Below, piece after piece: positions 21,050 through 32,766 of a stretch of DNA of 64,000 bases. Each line of letters begins with the position of its first letter. The stretch's first letter is position 1. The stretch is from Rhynchospora pubera (Eukaryota; Streptophyta; Magnoliopsida; Poales; Cyperaceae), in assembly GCA_028095005.1 (NCBI GenBank), contig CM051460.1, positions 289,777,074-289,841,073 of the forward strand, given 5' to 3'. A program made the translations under genes and the position numbers. The notes below the pieces were generated by a model. The model did no database searches. It was not told the DNA's origin and worked only from the letters and a program-made list of their open reading frames with translations.

Positions 21050-21240
21050 TCTCTGGTCAAGTCGAACAAGCACTGGTCGAATCGAACATCTCTCATTTGG
21101 AATTTATGTATAATTGTCTTCTCTGGTCGGTTCGAACGGGTACCTGGTCGATCCGACCAGTTCATAAAAACTTGTACTGTTCTACTCTCTTTGTTCGGTT
21201 CGAACATAGCTTTGGTCGACTCGACCAGAACTTAAATTTT
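21050..21240. repeat. Cluster 1 of GGTCGA/TTCGAA palindromic motifs
   Basis: Contains TGGTCGAATCGAAC, TGGTCGGTTCGAAC, TGGTCGATCCGACCAG, TTCGGTTCGAAC and TGGTCGACTCGACCAG, all variants of a 14-16 bp imperfect palindrome within 190 bp. Confidence 0.7.
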
Positions 21241-22614
21241 GCACAATTTAGTATGATTTTGGCTTTGAAATAAGTTGGTTTTGCCTATTCTCTCGATTTG
21301 GATTTTAAATGATAACTCTCACACTGCTTGAACTTGTTTTTGAGTCGAACAAAAATTTTCTCAAATAACCCTAGAATGTTTTGATATCATACTTGATCTT
21401 GCACCAATGGAACCAAACTGAAGTATTTTCTTTGAGATTTGAATTTGATAATGGATGCTTAGAATTGTTATTTCAAACTTAGTCAATTCTCACAAGTTTT
21501 TGCCGAGTGAACTGATTTGTATTTGACAAACTTTTGAAAGAAATTTATCGACTTTGGAAATTAAAAGATGAACTTTGTCTTGTTGAAATTGCTTTTTAAA
21601 CGCTCGAATCACCAACGAGCAACAATAAAAGGGAAGTTAATTTAAATAGCGGTGAAAACGAGGACGCACTGAGGCCTTCTCCACTAACTTAACCACAAAT
21701 TGGAGGGTATTGGGTTAATTACAAGCTGTCAGGAATTATAACTCAAAGTTTCGAGGTATAATTGGGGAGCTTGTAATTAATTTCTACCGGACCCGGTGCG
21801 AAAGCATTGGTAAAGGAGTTGTTGAGTATTATGGCCCAAGTGTACCGTGGCCATAGTCGAGCAACACCCGTCCAACCTCCCTAGCGCGACATGTGCTAGT
21901 AGCAAACTTAAGGCCAATGATACCGCATTATCCTCTAGGGTGTAAAGCCCCACTGCTCGACTTGCATAAAAAAAAAAAATGGTGAAAAATTGAAATTGTT
22001 TTAAGAAAAGTTCATTATAGAATTTCTGAAGTTGATAAAGGCCTTTACAAATTTTTGAGAAATATGAAAAGGAACGGGTGATTGAAATTGAGATTGCTTT
22101 TGAAATATCAAAGAGGGGCTAGAGTTCTTAATTTTGGAAAAGATTTCACTTAGGCCCAAGAGTTGTATTGATTAAGCTGTGAACACTTGACTTGGTTTAT
22201 TTTTAAAATTATTGTTTGACTCATTTGTTGAAAGTGTGAGAAAATTTTAGGCACGAGCAATTGATTTCTATGTTGATTTCTTGGTTTGAGATATGACTTG
22301 ATTTAGATTTAAGTATAGTCTAAGAATCTAAGCTTAGGGCGATGCTTGAGGACAAGCAAAGTTTAAGTTTGGGGGGATTTGACGTAGTCAATATTTATTG
22401 TTATTTGGACCGTACTTAGCACTTAAAATAGACTCAAACCAATAAATTATTTGATAAATTGCTATGTTTTTCCAGGATTTGGTTCTGCCGTCGTTTCTTC
22501 TCTTCTATGTATAGGTTTTTGATGATTTCTGATGACTTTGGAGCGTATAGATGGATTCCCGACGTATTACGCACGCTAGATGACTCATTCCTAGCATTGG
22601 AGGCTTTATTCTCT

Positions 22615-22805
22615 CTTCTGGTCGACCCAAACAGATTCCTGTTCGAATCGACCTAGACTCATGGCTATCAGGCGACATCTCTCTCTCCTGTTCGATCCGA
22701 CTGCCTGGCTGTTCGATCCGACTGGACCTCATAGTGGCATGCTTGCGTGGCTGCTTTCTCTCTCTCCTGTTCGGTTCGACTGCCCACCTGTTCGATCCGA
22801 CCAGG
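22615..22805. repeat. Cluster 2 of TTCGATCCGAC palindromic motifs
   Basis: CTGGTCGACCCAAACAG, CTGTTCGAATCGACC, CTGTTCGATCCGACTG (twice), CTGTTCGGTTCGACTG and CTGTTCGATCCGACCAG lie in the U3 part of the LTR, about 100-300 bp upstream of the TATA box. Confidence 0.75.
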
Positions 22806-22911
22806 TTGCCGCCATATCACTTATGGTAGTATTTCTTGTATGGAAATTGATTGTTATGGCAATTTCTTGCGCCCTGGTGCCCTAGCCTTTCATCCTTACG
22901 TCCTGGGATAT

Positions 22912-22921
22912 CTATATATAC
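22912..22921 (+). promoter_or_regulatory. Putative LTR TATA box
   Basis: CTATATATAC within the LTR, followed about 35 bp later by AGGGGATTCGCTTCTC leader-like sequence. Confidence 0.5.
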
Positions 22922-23704
22922 CCTGGAGGCCTGAAGAAAAGGGGATTCGCTTCTCAACACCATCTTCCACTTTTCTAAGGGTCAATTTCTCTCTTCTCCT
23001 TGGGAATCATCATCCTTGTGACGACGGCAGCAGTGTTTCATGTGATATCTCCATCTAGCATCACTCCATCGCCTTGAAGATCGTGATCAAAAGCATAAGG
23101 AGTATTTGGTTTTATTTCTTTATGTTTTTATCTTGTGATTCGATGGGCTTGTATCTTTATTGTTATTTATCTCTTGTTGTTTGCTTTGATACTATGTTAG
23201 GCTAGACCTTTTTATAGCCTTAGGATTAGGAGAGTAACTCTATGTTTGGATGAAGTTAGTTTGATATGCTATGAATTGCTATGTTTTGAGACCTAGTTTA
23301 TTATGAATTAATTAGTTGCTTGAGTTAATTACTTGTTGAGTTCTCTAATTACCTTCTAGTTGAACAGCTGCATCTAGTAAGTCTAAGTTAGGAATAGCAA
23401 GTCTAAATTGATTTAAGTATTTGGAGTAAATCTTAGAACCGAAAGGGGAGATTAGTTTGCATCAAAAGTGCGACTTTTAGATTAGTACAAAAGACTTCTA
23501 AATACTCCTAAGAACTCTGGTAGACTGGTTTAACGAATTGAATTCTATACCAAAAGTTGTGAACCAATCAAGTTAAATAGGTTAGATTGTGAACAAACCA
23601 GAATCTGTTCCAACAAGCGAAGGCTGAGGTTTAGGTTAGCTAGGTTCGTCCAATTAAACCTATCTCAAAACATTAGTAAACATAGTAGACAAACCCAACG
23701 CACC

Positions 23705-23795
23705 TTTGCCCTCTGGTCGAACCGAACAGAGATCTGGTCGAACTGAACAGAGCACTGTTTGAATCGAACAGATTTGTGTTCGAATTGACCAGAGG
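23705..23795. repeat. Cluster 3 of GGTCGAACCGAACAG motifs
   Basis: CTGGTCGAACCGAACAG, CTGGTCGAACTGAACAG, CTGTTTGAATCGAACAG and GTGTTCGAATTGACCAG occur consecutively at 20-23 bp spacing in the R/U5 part of the LTR. Confidence 0.75.
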
Positions 23796-24300
23796 GTTAA
23801 CTGTAGTTAAATTGAGAAATTAAAATGCGAAAGTATTTTGAGTTTCTAATTTAACAGCCAAACATAGATGAAATCCAATTCCTAAGGCGCCTTAAATTCT
23901 GTTAAGACCCCAAAAAGACTTTACTTTAATATTTTACTTTAGTTTGTTTGAACATTTTATTCCAAGTCCAAAAATAACCAAAAACATTTACAATTTAAGC
24001 ACTATTTAATTACTCAAAATCCCATAAAATATTTTCATCTAGATTTTAAGAAAAGACAAGTCCGGTATTCATAGATCCGTCCCTTGGGTTCGACCCTAAA
24101 GCTATATTCTGAACGATTAGTGAGGTTAGCTATAGGTTACAAATTTATTTGATTCCTAGGTTTTAAGCCTTCATCAGTAAGTCTATCAAAAAAGACTTAT
24201 CATGATGCACAAACAACAAAAAAAGATAATAAAAAAGTACGAAGAAGGGGAATTTATTGTTGAGATCACACAAATTATCAGTTTTATTGATAAAGTTCGA

Positions 24301-24372
24301 TTTTAAAACATGACTAAACTGTCAAAAGATATGACGGCTGTCTTAAAACATGACTAAACTGTCAAAAGTTCG
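24301..24372. repeat. Short direct duplication
   Basis: TTAAAACATGACTAAACTGTCAAAAG occurs twice about 42 bp apart (split here: the shared core is CATGACTAAACTGTC). Confidence 0.8.
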
Positions 24373-24452
24373 ATTCTTAGTTTTATATGATGGTGCATCA
24401 TTTTTTTTTTGAGAAAATGCCAGTAGGTAGCCATTCCATTAAAACATTGAGG

Positions 24453-25100
24453 GGGCGTTTGTTTGTGTAGTAAGGGGTTGCATAAGTGAAGGATGCCTAA
24501 GTATTTATGTAGTGTTATGTAATAGATGTTTGGTTGTGTAGTAAGGATGACCAACTTAATGCATGCATATATTCATGTCAAAAGACTAAAATGCCCTTAT
24601 ATTCATGTCTTTAATTAATTATTATTCTTAAATCATTATTATTAATAATTAATATTACTTGTTAAATATTATTAATTATAATAATTAATTATTATTATTA
24701 TTTATGATTTTTTAATAATAATTGTTACTTATTAAATATTATTATTTATTAATTATTATTATTGTTAAATCATCATTATTATTAATTAATATTGCTTGTA
24801 AAAGTATTATTAATTATTATTATTTATTAATTATAATAATTAATATTTATTATTATTTATGATTTTTAATAGTTATCGTTACTTATTAAATATTATTATT
24901 TATTAATTAATAATTATTATTATTAATTATTTATAAGGGGTATTGTTGGGGAAAAAAATTAAAGGGGACCATACATAATTTATACAATCTAAATAGGTTG
25001 CATAAGTTATGTACACTTAAGGCATCTTATGTAAAAAGTATTTGGTTACTAAAGGATGCATAACTTTAGTTATGCACCCTTTAAGTCACAAACAAACGGG
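24453..25100. mobile_element. hAT-like MITE, 648 bp
   Basis: The left end GGGCGTTTGTTTGTGTAG and right end CACAAACAAACGGG are inverted repeats. Flanks ACATTGAGG (24444-24452) and ACATGAGG (25101-25108) look like one 8-bp target duplication with a later 1-bp indel. The interior is an extremely AT-rich run of ATTATT motifs between subterminal TTGCATAAGT/TTATGCA repeats. No coding capacity. Confidence 0.75.
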
Positions 25101-25157
25101 ACATGAGGCATTACAGATTATATCATATGATGCCGCATCATGGAGAGCGAGGTAAAG

Positions 25158-25735
25158 CCGAAATTTTAAAAAATAATACTAAAATAATATAATCCATTAA
25201 AATTAATATTAATATAATAAGATTTTTTTAAATAGTATCACGAGATCGGAATCCTAGATTCCGAACGCAAGATAGAATTACTGGATTCCGATCTTGCGTT
25301 TCGCTTTTATATATGGGTTTCGATCTCCCCTTCTCTCTTCGCTCAATCACTTTCGCTCTCTCTCTGTGGACGATGCGGGTGTGAAGGTAAGTTTTAATTT
25401 TTATTTATTTATTTATTTAGTTTATTAGTTTATTAATTAGTTAATTAAATTAAAAAATAGAGAATATATTGTAAAAATATTTAAAAAATCTGAAAAAATA
25501 GGAAAAATAAAATGTAAATTTATATGCAATGTATTAATTATATTGGATTTTTTTGCCTTTTTTTGCTTATTCATTACTTAATTAATTAGAAAAATAGATA
25601 ATAAATTGTAAAATTATTTTAAAAATACGATAAATAAGAAAAAATCATATGAAAATTTATATGTAATTTATTTTTTTTAATTTTTTTTGCTTTTAATAAT
25701 TAAGATTTTGATAATTAAATATGAAAAATATTTAA
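25158..25735. repeat. Left TIR of the MULE
   Basis: Reverse-complement match to 27858-28457 through CCGAAATTTTAAAAAATAAT, the GATCGGAATCC...GGATTCCGATC palindromes (25233-25300) and the A/T-rich inner arm ending near AATATGAAAAATATTTAAAAA. Confidence 0.82.
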
Positions 25736-25904
25736 AAATGGTAATAATTGATGGTATTAATTAAAAATGTAGGGAAAATTTGTTTAGAAGAGAGTCAATC
25801 CGTTTGTACTCAAGGTTAGCTTTTTTATATGTTTATTTTATTATTGTTTGAATAGAAATGCTTGTGAATTGCATCTAGATTGATTGATTGATTGTAAAAT
25901 TGGA

Positions 25905-26015
25905 ACATGCAATGATTGTAAAATTGTGAAATGCAATGATTGCTTGTGAAATGCAATCATTGAATGCTTGTGAAATGCTTGTGAAATGCAATCATTGAAT
26001 GCTTGAATGATTGAT
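25905..26015. repeat. Short tandem repeat of GTGAAATGCAATCATTGAATGCTT
   Basis: Core TGTGAAATGCAATCATTGAA repeated with variation four times just upstream of the MULE reading frame. Confidence 0.75.
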
Positions 26016-26069
26016 TCATTCTAAAGAGATTCACAGTGAAAGAACAATGGTTCGAAAGGAGAAGAATGA

Positions 26070-26489
26070 AAGAAAAGGCTGTCGAAGAGAGCCGGAGGTT
26101 GCAATAAGAGAAAATTGGAAAAAGAAATTAAGGAGAACCTAATAAATATCAAGAAGAGAGATGAACAACGCAAAATTGCAGTAGCTAGAATGACTGAGAT
26201 TGAGCAACAAGAAGACGAGGCAGCTTTCTTGAACGAAGCCGCTCAATTCGCTGACAACCCTGGTGCGAGTAATCAACAAGAACATGATGAGGCTTTTTGG
26301 AACGAAACCGCTCAACTCGCTGAAAACCACGGTGCCAGTAATGAACAACAACCTGATGCCGCTTTCTGGAACGAGGCCGCTCAATTCGCCGACAACCATG
26401 GTGCCAGTAATCAACATGGAATGAATGCAGAAGAAGATCAACCATGGTGGGATGAAATTCTGCAACATGTAGATGATCAAGATCTCTAA
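26070..26489 (+). CDS. MULE-internal frame with three 23-aa repeats (copy 2)
   Basis: The frame opens after TGA at 26067 and has no ATG near its start; the ATG at 26047 is in a different frame that ends after about 30 codons. A basic N-terminus precedes three repeats, AAFLNEAAQFADNPGASN, EAFWNETAQLAENHGASN and AAFWNEAAQFADNHGASN. An acidic Trp-containing end (QPWWDEILQHVDD) and TAA at 26487 follow. The repeats are predicted helical and acidic. I recognise no family. It may be the second exon of an element protein or sequence captured by the element. Broken or spliced expression seems likely. Confidence 0.4.
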   Translation, partial: KKRLSKRAGGCNKRKLEKEIKENLINIKKRDEQRKIAVARMTEIEQQEDEAAFLNEAAQFADNPGASNQQEHDEAFWNETAQLAENHGASNEQQPDAAFWNEAAQFADNHGASNQHGMNAEEDQPWWDEILQHVDDQDL

Positions 26490-26527
26490 GTATTTATTAC
26501 TTTGTTTTTAAGTAGCAAACTAAGTTC

Positions 26528-26658
26528 AGTGTGCTAATTTATATTATGGTTTTTTATGTACTTTTTCCTTTGTTTATTTTAGTGTGCTAATTTATATTAT
26601 GGTTTTTATGTATTTTTTTCTTTCTTTTATTTTAGTGTGCTAATTTATATTATGGTTA
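26528..26658. repeat. 53-bp tandem repeat (copy 2)
   Basis: Same array as 242-372: AGTGTGCTAATTTATATTAT units at 26528, 26581 and 26634. Confidence 0.9.
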
Positions 26659-26879
26659 TAAAATTCAATTCTTCTTCTAATGGTGTGTATTTTTATAGGA
26701 AATTGACATCCCTATCATCGCTAAATATAAAGTGAACATATACATAAAACAAAGTGAACATATAGATTATCTAAGTGAACACATACAAACAAATAAGTTC
26801 AATGAAAATAAGTTGAATATGCATATAAACTTCTGAACTAGTGATGACAACACTTATTTGTTTGTAAGTGTTCACTTAG

Positions 26880-27595
26880 ATCGTCTGCAAATGTCAAAAA
26901 CCTCAACTGACCGGAATACCATGTGCTCATGTTGTTGCCATATGCGGTACATATAGATGGGAAGTAGATGAATTTATAGACCCACTATATAGTACAGAGA
27001 ACATGGTTAAAATATGGTCATCAAGTGACTTCCACTGCTATGAAGACGAAGAGAACTGGCCTCGCTACGATGGACCTGTGGTGTTCCCTGATAAGAATAT
27101 GATTAATCGGGGGCGGCGAAAGAAGGACCGTGATTGGATGTGGATGGATGCAATGCGAAATAATAAAAATAAAAAAGAAGAACCACAGAGGACAACAACC
27201 CACAACCACCTATCTCTTTGGAGGAACTTCAATCTGGTAGGCGTGCCAACACGCATAGACGAACAAGTACAAGGAATAGAGCTCCGCCTTCAACAGGTAA
27301 CCGAGGTGAAAGTTCTTTTTCCAGGGAGCCAGTTCAACCTGGCCGAAGTTCTGTTAGCATAGATCCACGAACTCAAAGTCGTATTAGTCTTGGTATAGGA
27401 GGAAATGAACCACGCCGAAATTCCATTAGCGTGGATCCACGCTCAAGTTCTGCTAGGTATGTCACAAGTCAGGGGACATCAATTACAAGGGACAGTCAAG
27501 GAGCATCGAGTAGCAGAGCACAAACCGGAATACGTGGTGGAATTTTACGTCTTGGCGCAAGAATAACTAATTTTGCAAGAGGAGGAAGAAAATAA
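26880..27595 (+). pseudogene. MULE transposase C-terminal remnant (copy 2)
   Basis: Same sequence as 594-1309: SWIM finger CKCQKPQLTGIPCAH, basic RGRRKKDR segment to 27362, then a Ser/Arg-rich tail in another frame to 27595. No catalytic core. Confidence 0.8.
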
Positions 27596-27857
27596 TTGTA
27601 ATTTTTGTGGTGATAATGTAATATTTAGTTGAATTGTACTTTTATGTGATGTGAAAAATAATTGTAATATTCGTAATACTAAGTTGAATCGAGAGCTGTT
27701 TTTTCAGTTGAAAGTGTGACTATCTTGGTCCTTTGAAATTTAAGTTTAGGAAAATTGGTCCGCCAATTAACAGCTTAGTATTTTTGTTAGAATTTTTCAG
27801 AGCGTATTTCCTATTTTTCTAGCGCCAATCTTTTCGAATCCGGAGCTGTTTTTTAAG

Positions 27858-28457
27858 TTCTAATTTTTCTCATATTTAATTATCAAAATCTTAATTATTA
27901 AAAGCAAAAAAAATAAATTAATTAATTACACATAAATTTTATATGAATTTTTCTTATTTTTCCGTATTTTTAAAATAATTTTACAATTTATTATCTATTT
28001 TTCTAATTAATTAAGTTGTGAATAAACAAATAAAAAGACAAAAAAAAATCTAATATAATTAATAAATTACATATAAATATAAATTTTCTTTTTCCTCATT
28101 TTTTCCGATTTTTTAAATATTTTTTCAATATTTTCTCTATTTTTTTATTTAATTAACTAAATTAAAAACTAATAAACTAAATAAATAAATAATAAAAAAA
28201 AAAAATTAAACTTACTGTGCGCGGAAAGGTGGTCCGGAGCAGTTAGATCGTAAACGTTAGATCGAAATCCAGGATTCCCATCTGACGTTAGATCGGAATC
28301 CCAGAATCCGATCTAACGTTAGATCGGAATCTGAGAATCCGATCTAACGTTCGGAATCCAGGATTCCGATCTTACGATACTATTTATATTAAACTGATTA
28401 AATTGATATTAATTTTATTAGATTATATTATTTTAATATTATTTTTTAAAATTTCGG
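27858..28457. repeat. Right TIR of the MULE (copy 2)
   Basis: Inverted partner of 25158-25735, ending AAAATTTCGG at 28457. Confidence 0.82.
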
Positions 28458-28620
28458 TCGTGTTGGAAACTGCGCACCTCCAGTCCACACACCACACCCC
28501 CTATTCAAGTAATAGCTGTCGGCTATTTTAAAAACGAATTGCTGCTGGGCCTCCATTTACCTGCACACCGAGTGTTCGATCATGAAAACATTTAAGTATA
28601 TATTAACACAGTTAGGTATG

Positions 28621-28926
28621 TCAATATTAACGTTCCGCCATAATGTTCCGTTTCGTTCTGTCCAAACGAAACGTTAAACGGAAGAGATTTCAGATTCGTT
28701 TTTGAAAACGAAACAGAAACAAAATTAAAATTTATAAATATTACTAAAACAGAAAATGAAATTCCGCTGAAATCAATGATAAATAAAGGACATAACGTTA
28801 AACGAAATGAAAAACTGTTTCGTTTGACGAAACGAAACGTTAAACGCAATAGATTTCAGGTTCTTAATTGGAACAGAACGAAAACAGAACAAACCTGTTT
28901 CGCATTCCGTTTCAACGTTTGACAGG
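28621..28926. repeat. GTTTCGTT/AACGAAAC block (copy 2)
   Basis: Identical to 2335-2640. Confidence 0.6.
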
Positions 28927-29293
28927 TCTAAACATAGTACAGATATTCCAAACAACTATCTAGCTATATTTAGTTGACATGTTTGTCAATTGTATAATAT
29001 ATATAGCTTAACACAAAATTAGAAGCATTAGTTGCTAGAGGCATGCATATTGCTATTTGTTTGCAACAAGTATTTATTTTCTATATGCTAATAAACGCAC
29101 TTATATTTTTTATTCATCAATACTCGAAATAATGCATTGTAACTTATGCGATGGGTTGACAGACCTGAATTATCTTTTCATCATAAATTGTTTAAGAACA
29201 ACAAAACTCAATTTTCTAAGACAAGTTATTTTAAATAACATTGCTCAGTTATTTATATAAATTAGAAACAAAATTTATTGAGCTGTGAAAACT

Positions 29294-29352
29294 AACTTTT
29301 GGTCTAGTGGTAAATAGCAATATACTTGTGAAGATGGTGGATTCGGAGCTTT
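29294..29352 (+). other. SINE-head candidate (copy 2)
   Basis: A-box-like TGGTCTAGTGG at 29300-29310 and B-box-like GGATTCGGAGC at 29339-29349. Confidence 0.3.
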
Positions 29353-30193
29353 ACCGAATCTTTTATGACATTTAATTTCAAAATAAGAGTTGGAGAGTTT
29401 GACTTTTATCTTATCTTAAAATGATATATCTCAAAATAACAGCTGAAACTCAGAAGATCATGGATCTGGCCACCAGGAGAAAATTCTCGGGTACACAGAT
29501 AATTTGTCCCAAGAAAATATTAGTACGTACGTGCATCCTCTTTCCCCGTCCCAAATAACTGTTGGCCATTCCGACTACAGCGCGCCCATAATTCATAGTT
29601 TCATACCCACGGTAAATTCATTTTCAATATTCATTCAAATCCATCGCTGCCGAACAGTTAATACTCGACCGACAGAACGAGCGACAATACTTTTCAATTC
29701 CGGAAGAGCTAGAAAATGATGTCTGGGAGGACGCCATGTTTTTGGTTTTTAAATTTTTCTGGTAGAAGACGGCGCCATATTATTGCAAAACACAATCTCA
29801 TATTAACTAAGAAACATTTTATATTTAGTCCATCAGAGCTGTTTCCTTTTCTTACTTTTACTCTTTTTGTTGCAAGTTATTAGCATTTAATTTGACGGGG
29901 ATACCAAAAGAAGCCGAAAATGAGAAGCGATCACTCATTTAAACAACAATGTTAGATTTGGCTAATTTTAGTTGTCGGTTGTCAAAAATAAATTACGCAG
30001 TGCTATCACCAATGGTTGTTGATTTTGCATTTTTGCTTCCTTCAATTTCAGGTGTAAAGCCGGACGTACGCTAATTTCTTTTGAAGTAGCTGCATCCTCT
30101 TAAATTACAACATATTATTTTCGAATAAAAAGAATTTAAAATAAAAAAAATAAATTTCAATTTTGAAAATATGAAATCTAACTTTGTGTTGTC

Positions 30194-30545
30194 TGTTATG
30201 GTAAACTAGTAGTGTCGGTATATTGACAAGAATAAGCCGAAGCAATGGCATACAAATATGGAAAGTTATTTTTTGTTAAGTACTAGTATTTGATAATATT
30301 TGTTTCTTAATTCATATATGTTATGTTTTAGTTTTATGGCAATTAGAAAATAAGAAAGCAATTGTTATTCTAGGCAGTATTGTATTAGGAAATATATTTC
30401 TTACTATGTAATAGATATAATAGTAGTATAAAGTAATGAAAGAAAATAGAAAATGGTGTAGCAAGATTTACACACCACAAAAATTTTCTCTCTGTTCTGT
30501 CTGTGATCATTGTGAATTGAGTTGATTATTTGAGTATTTCCAACA
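30194..30545 (+). repeat. 5' LTR (copy 2)
   Basis: 352 bp, TGTTATGG...CCAACA. Confidence 0.92.
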
Positions 30546-30567
30546 ATTGGTATCAGAGCGCAGTATT

Positions 30568-31437
30568 ATGGGAGACAACAACACCGAGATAAAGAAGACT
30601 CCACCACCGAAAGTACTGGTGAGAGGAGGTGGTGTGCCAATCCAGTAGCCCATGTTGAACCATGAGAATTATGGCTTGTGGGCTATAAAAATGAAGATCA
30701 TCATGCGATCCATGTGTGTATGGGAAGCAATAGATGGTAGTGCATCAGTTGATGTAGAGAAGGATCATGGTCCCATGGCAGCGATCTCTCAAGCCGTGCC
30801 AGATGATGTGATGATGGCAATTGCTGAAAAGAAAACAGCGAAGGAGGCGTGGGAGGCAATCAAGGAAATGAGTATAGGTGAGGACCGTGTCAAAAAAAAC
30901 AAGGGCACAAGTCTTAAAGCGACAGTTTGATCGGATTGTTATGGATGATTCCGATAACATTCTTGATTTTTCAAGGAGATTTACTTGTGTTGTGAGCGAG
31001 ATTCACTCTCTTGGAGAAGATTTGAAAGAAAGCACGTAGTTGAAAAATTATTTGGAGTTGTCCCTGATAGGTTTCTTCCCATTATTGGTACCATAGAACA
31101 ATGGGGGGACATGACCACGATGTCTGTTACAGAGGCAATATGGCGATTGCGAGTCTTTGAGGAAAATTTGAAAGGGAGATGCAAATTTGAGGAAGAAGAA
31201 GAGCAGTTGTTATTGACACGTGCACAGTGGGAAGCATTAGCTCTAAAAGAAAAGAAAGACGTTGAAAGAAAAAGGTCATATAAAAAATTTGACAAGTCGA
31301 AGGTTAAGTGTTTCAATTGCTTAGAATATGGTCACTTTGCTTCTGAATGCACCCAATTTCAAAAGGAGAAGGCATATGTGGTAGAAGTGGAAGATGATGA
31401 ACCCGCCATTATTAACCGATCCGAGGAGTTGATGTGA
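30568..31437 (+). pseudogene. Copia-type Gag, broken (copy 2)
   Basis: Carries the same early stop, the same two frameshifts and the same CCHC knuckle (CFNCLEYGHFASEC) as the copy at 4282-5151. Shared lesions mean Gag was already dead before duplication. Confidence 0.88.
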
Positions 31438-31467
31438 AAGCCGACACGACTAGCTTAGGGAAGTGAA

Positions 31468-31819
31468 TGTTATGGTAAACTAGTAGTGTCGGTATATTGA
31501 CAAGAATAAGCCGAAGCAATGGCATACAAACATAGAAAGTTATTTTTTGTTAAGTACTAGTATTTGGTAATATTTGTTTCTTAATTCATATATGTTATAT
31601 TTTAATTTTATAGCAATTAGAAAATAAGAAAATAATTGTTATTCTAGGCAGTATTATATTAGGAAATATATTTCTTACTATGTAATAGATATAATAGTAG
31701 CATAAAGTAATGAAAGAAAATAGAAAATGATGTAGCAAGATTTACACACCACAAAAATTTTCTCTCTGTTCTGTCTGTGATCATTGTGAATTGAGTTGAT
31801 TATTTGAGTATTTCCAACA
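31468..31819 (+). repeat. 3' LTR (copy 2)
   Basis: 352 bp, followed by CCGTC. Confidence 0.92.
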
Positions 31820-32565
31820 CCGTCACCCCGGCTGCTTTGGAAATTTGACCCGACCATTGAATTTCTTCAAATCTTTTGTTTGGTTAGTAATGGACTAATG
31901 GCAGCTAGCCAGCTACCACCCACTTTCCATTGGATAACCGTTCAACCAAATACTCTCAAGGAGACTGATTATTTGACACAAACTGTGTCCAATGAATAGC
32001 TGCCTCGTCTGGTGGCTTCGTATTTCATGGTCACATACTCACATTTGGTGTTCTTTTTGTCTTGTCAATTTGTCATTCACGTGCGATTTCTGAAGATGAC
32101 GCGCATTAGTAGCTTTCATATTGCGTAGCTATTACGCAAGACCAGTACTCACCATCTCTTTCGAGTTACTATTTTTTTTTTTTTATTGTTTTAGCTCATC
32201 TTCTCTTCATCTGGACGGCTTGCTTTTGTCTATCATTTGAGATGATATTTATCATCCAGATTGTTCGATTGAAATTAAAATTCTAACGCCATTTATTGAT
32301 TTCATACAAAATATCTCAAAAAATATCAACAGTCCGATCTGAAAGATTTTCACCATCAGAGAGCTCTGCTTTTCTTGAACTTTGTAATTTTTTTTATCTT
32401 TTCTGGCCCAGTTTATTTCCTGTAGACTGTAGTGGACCATTTATAAGAGAGTGGCTGGACCCTATCCTAACATCATTATTCATCACCAATAGAAAAAAAA
32501 AGAAGTAACAAATGGCCCGGTTTGGTCTGCCTGGCTACCATGAATCATAGGCCTGCAAACAGAAG

Positions 32566-32766
32566 ACCGTTTATCCGTTTTACGTTTTGTTTCGTTCGGA
32601 CGAAATGGTTAACGAAACAATAAAACTGCCTACATGAATTAATCACGAAAAATTTATTAATATCAATCGTTTCGTCCTTACGAAGCGGTTAACGAAATTG
32701 GAAATTAGTTTCGTCAACGAAAGGAAACAGTTATGAAACACCTTAGTTTCGTCACCGTTCGCACGT
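32566..32766. repeat. Second GTTTCGTT/AACGAAAC block (copy 2)
   Basis: Identical to 6280-6480. Confidence 0.55.

Larger units (their letters stand above)
20636..24176 (+). mobile_element. Truncated gypsy-type LTR retrotransposon
   Basis: A 5'-truncated interior (20636-22379) is followed by a polypurine-like AAGTTTAAGTTTGGGGGGAT and one LTR (22380-24176). The GAGGACAAGCAAAGTTTAAG run just before the LTR is common at the 3' end of plant gypsy elements of the Tat/Athila type. The 5' LTR, primer site and pol domains are absent. Confidence 0.65.
22380..24176 (+). repeat. 3' LTR of the gypsy-type element
   Basis: Bounded by TGACG and CATCA (near inverted), about 1.8 kb, directly after the polypurine tract. 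A TATA box (CTATATATAC, 22912-22921) and downstream transcribed-looking leader sequence fit U3-R-U5. Clusters 2 and 3 of the palindromic motif lie inside it. Confidence 0.6.
25158..28457 (+). mobile_element. Mutator-like element with about 0.6-kb TIRs, complete (copy 2)
   Basis: 3300 bp. Left TIR 25158-25735, right TIR 27858-28457. Between them lie a TATA-like TTTATATATGGG (25308), a possible first exon ending AAG|GTAAGT at 25387, the 23-aa-repeat frame, a 53-bp tandem array and a SWIM-finger transposase remnant. The element lacks the DDE core and is probably non-autonomous. Flanks (GAGGTAAAG left, TCGTGTTGG right) do not match, so no TSD is visible. Confidence 0.8.
30194..31819 (+). mobile_element. 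Gag-only copia element (copy 2)
   Basis: LTRs 30194-30545 and 31468-31819, primer site TGGTATCAGAGC at 30548. It has the same LTR-LTR differences as copy 1, showing that it pre-dates the segmental duplication. Confidence 0.92.

Noticed and set aside
25158..28457. Reading the palindromic GATCGGAATCC...GGATTCCGATC units as a separate MITE
   Set aside because: They are subterminal parts of the long TIRs and occur symmetrically in both arms of the larger element.
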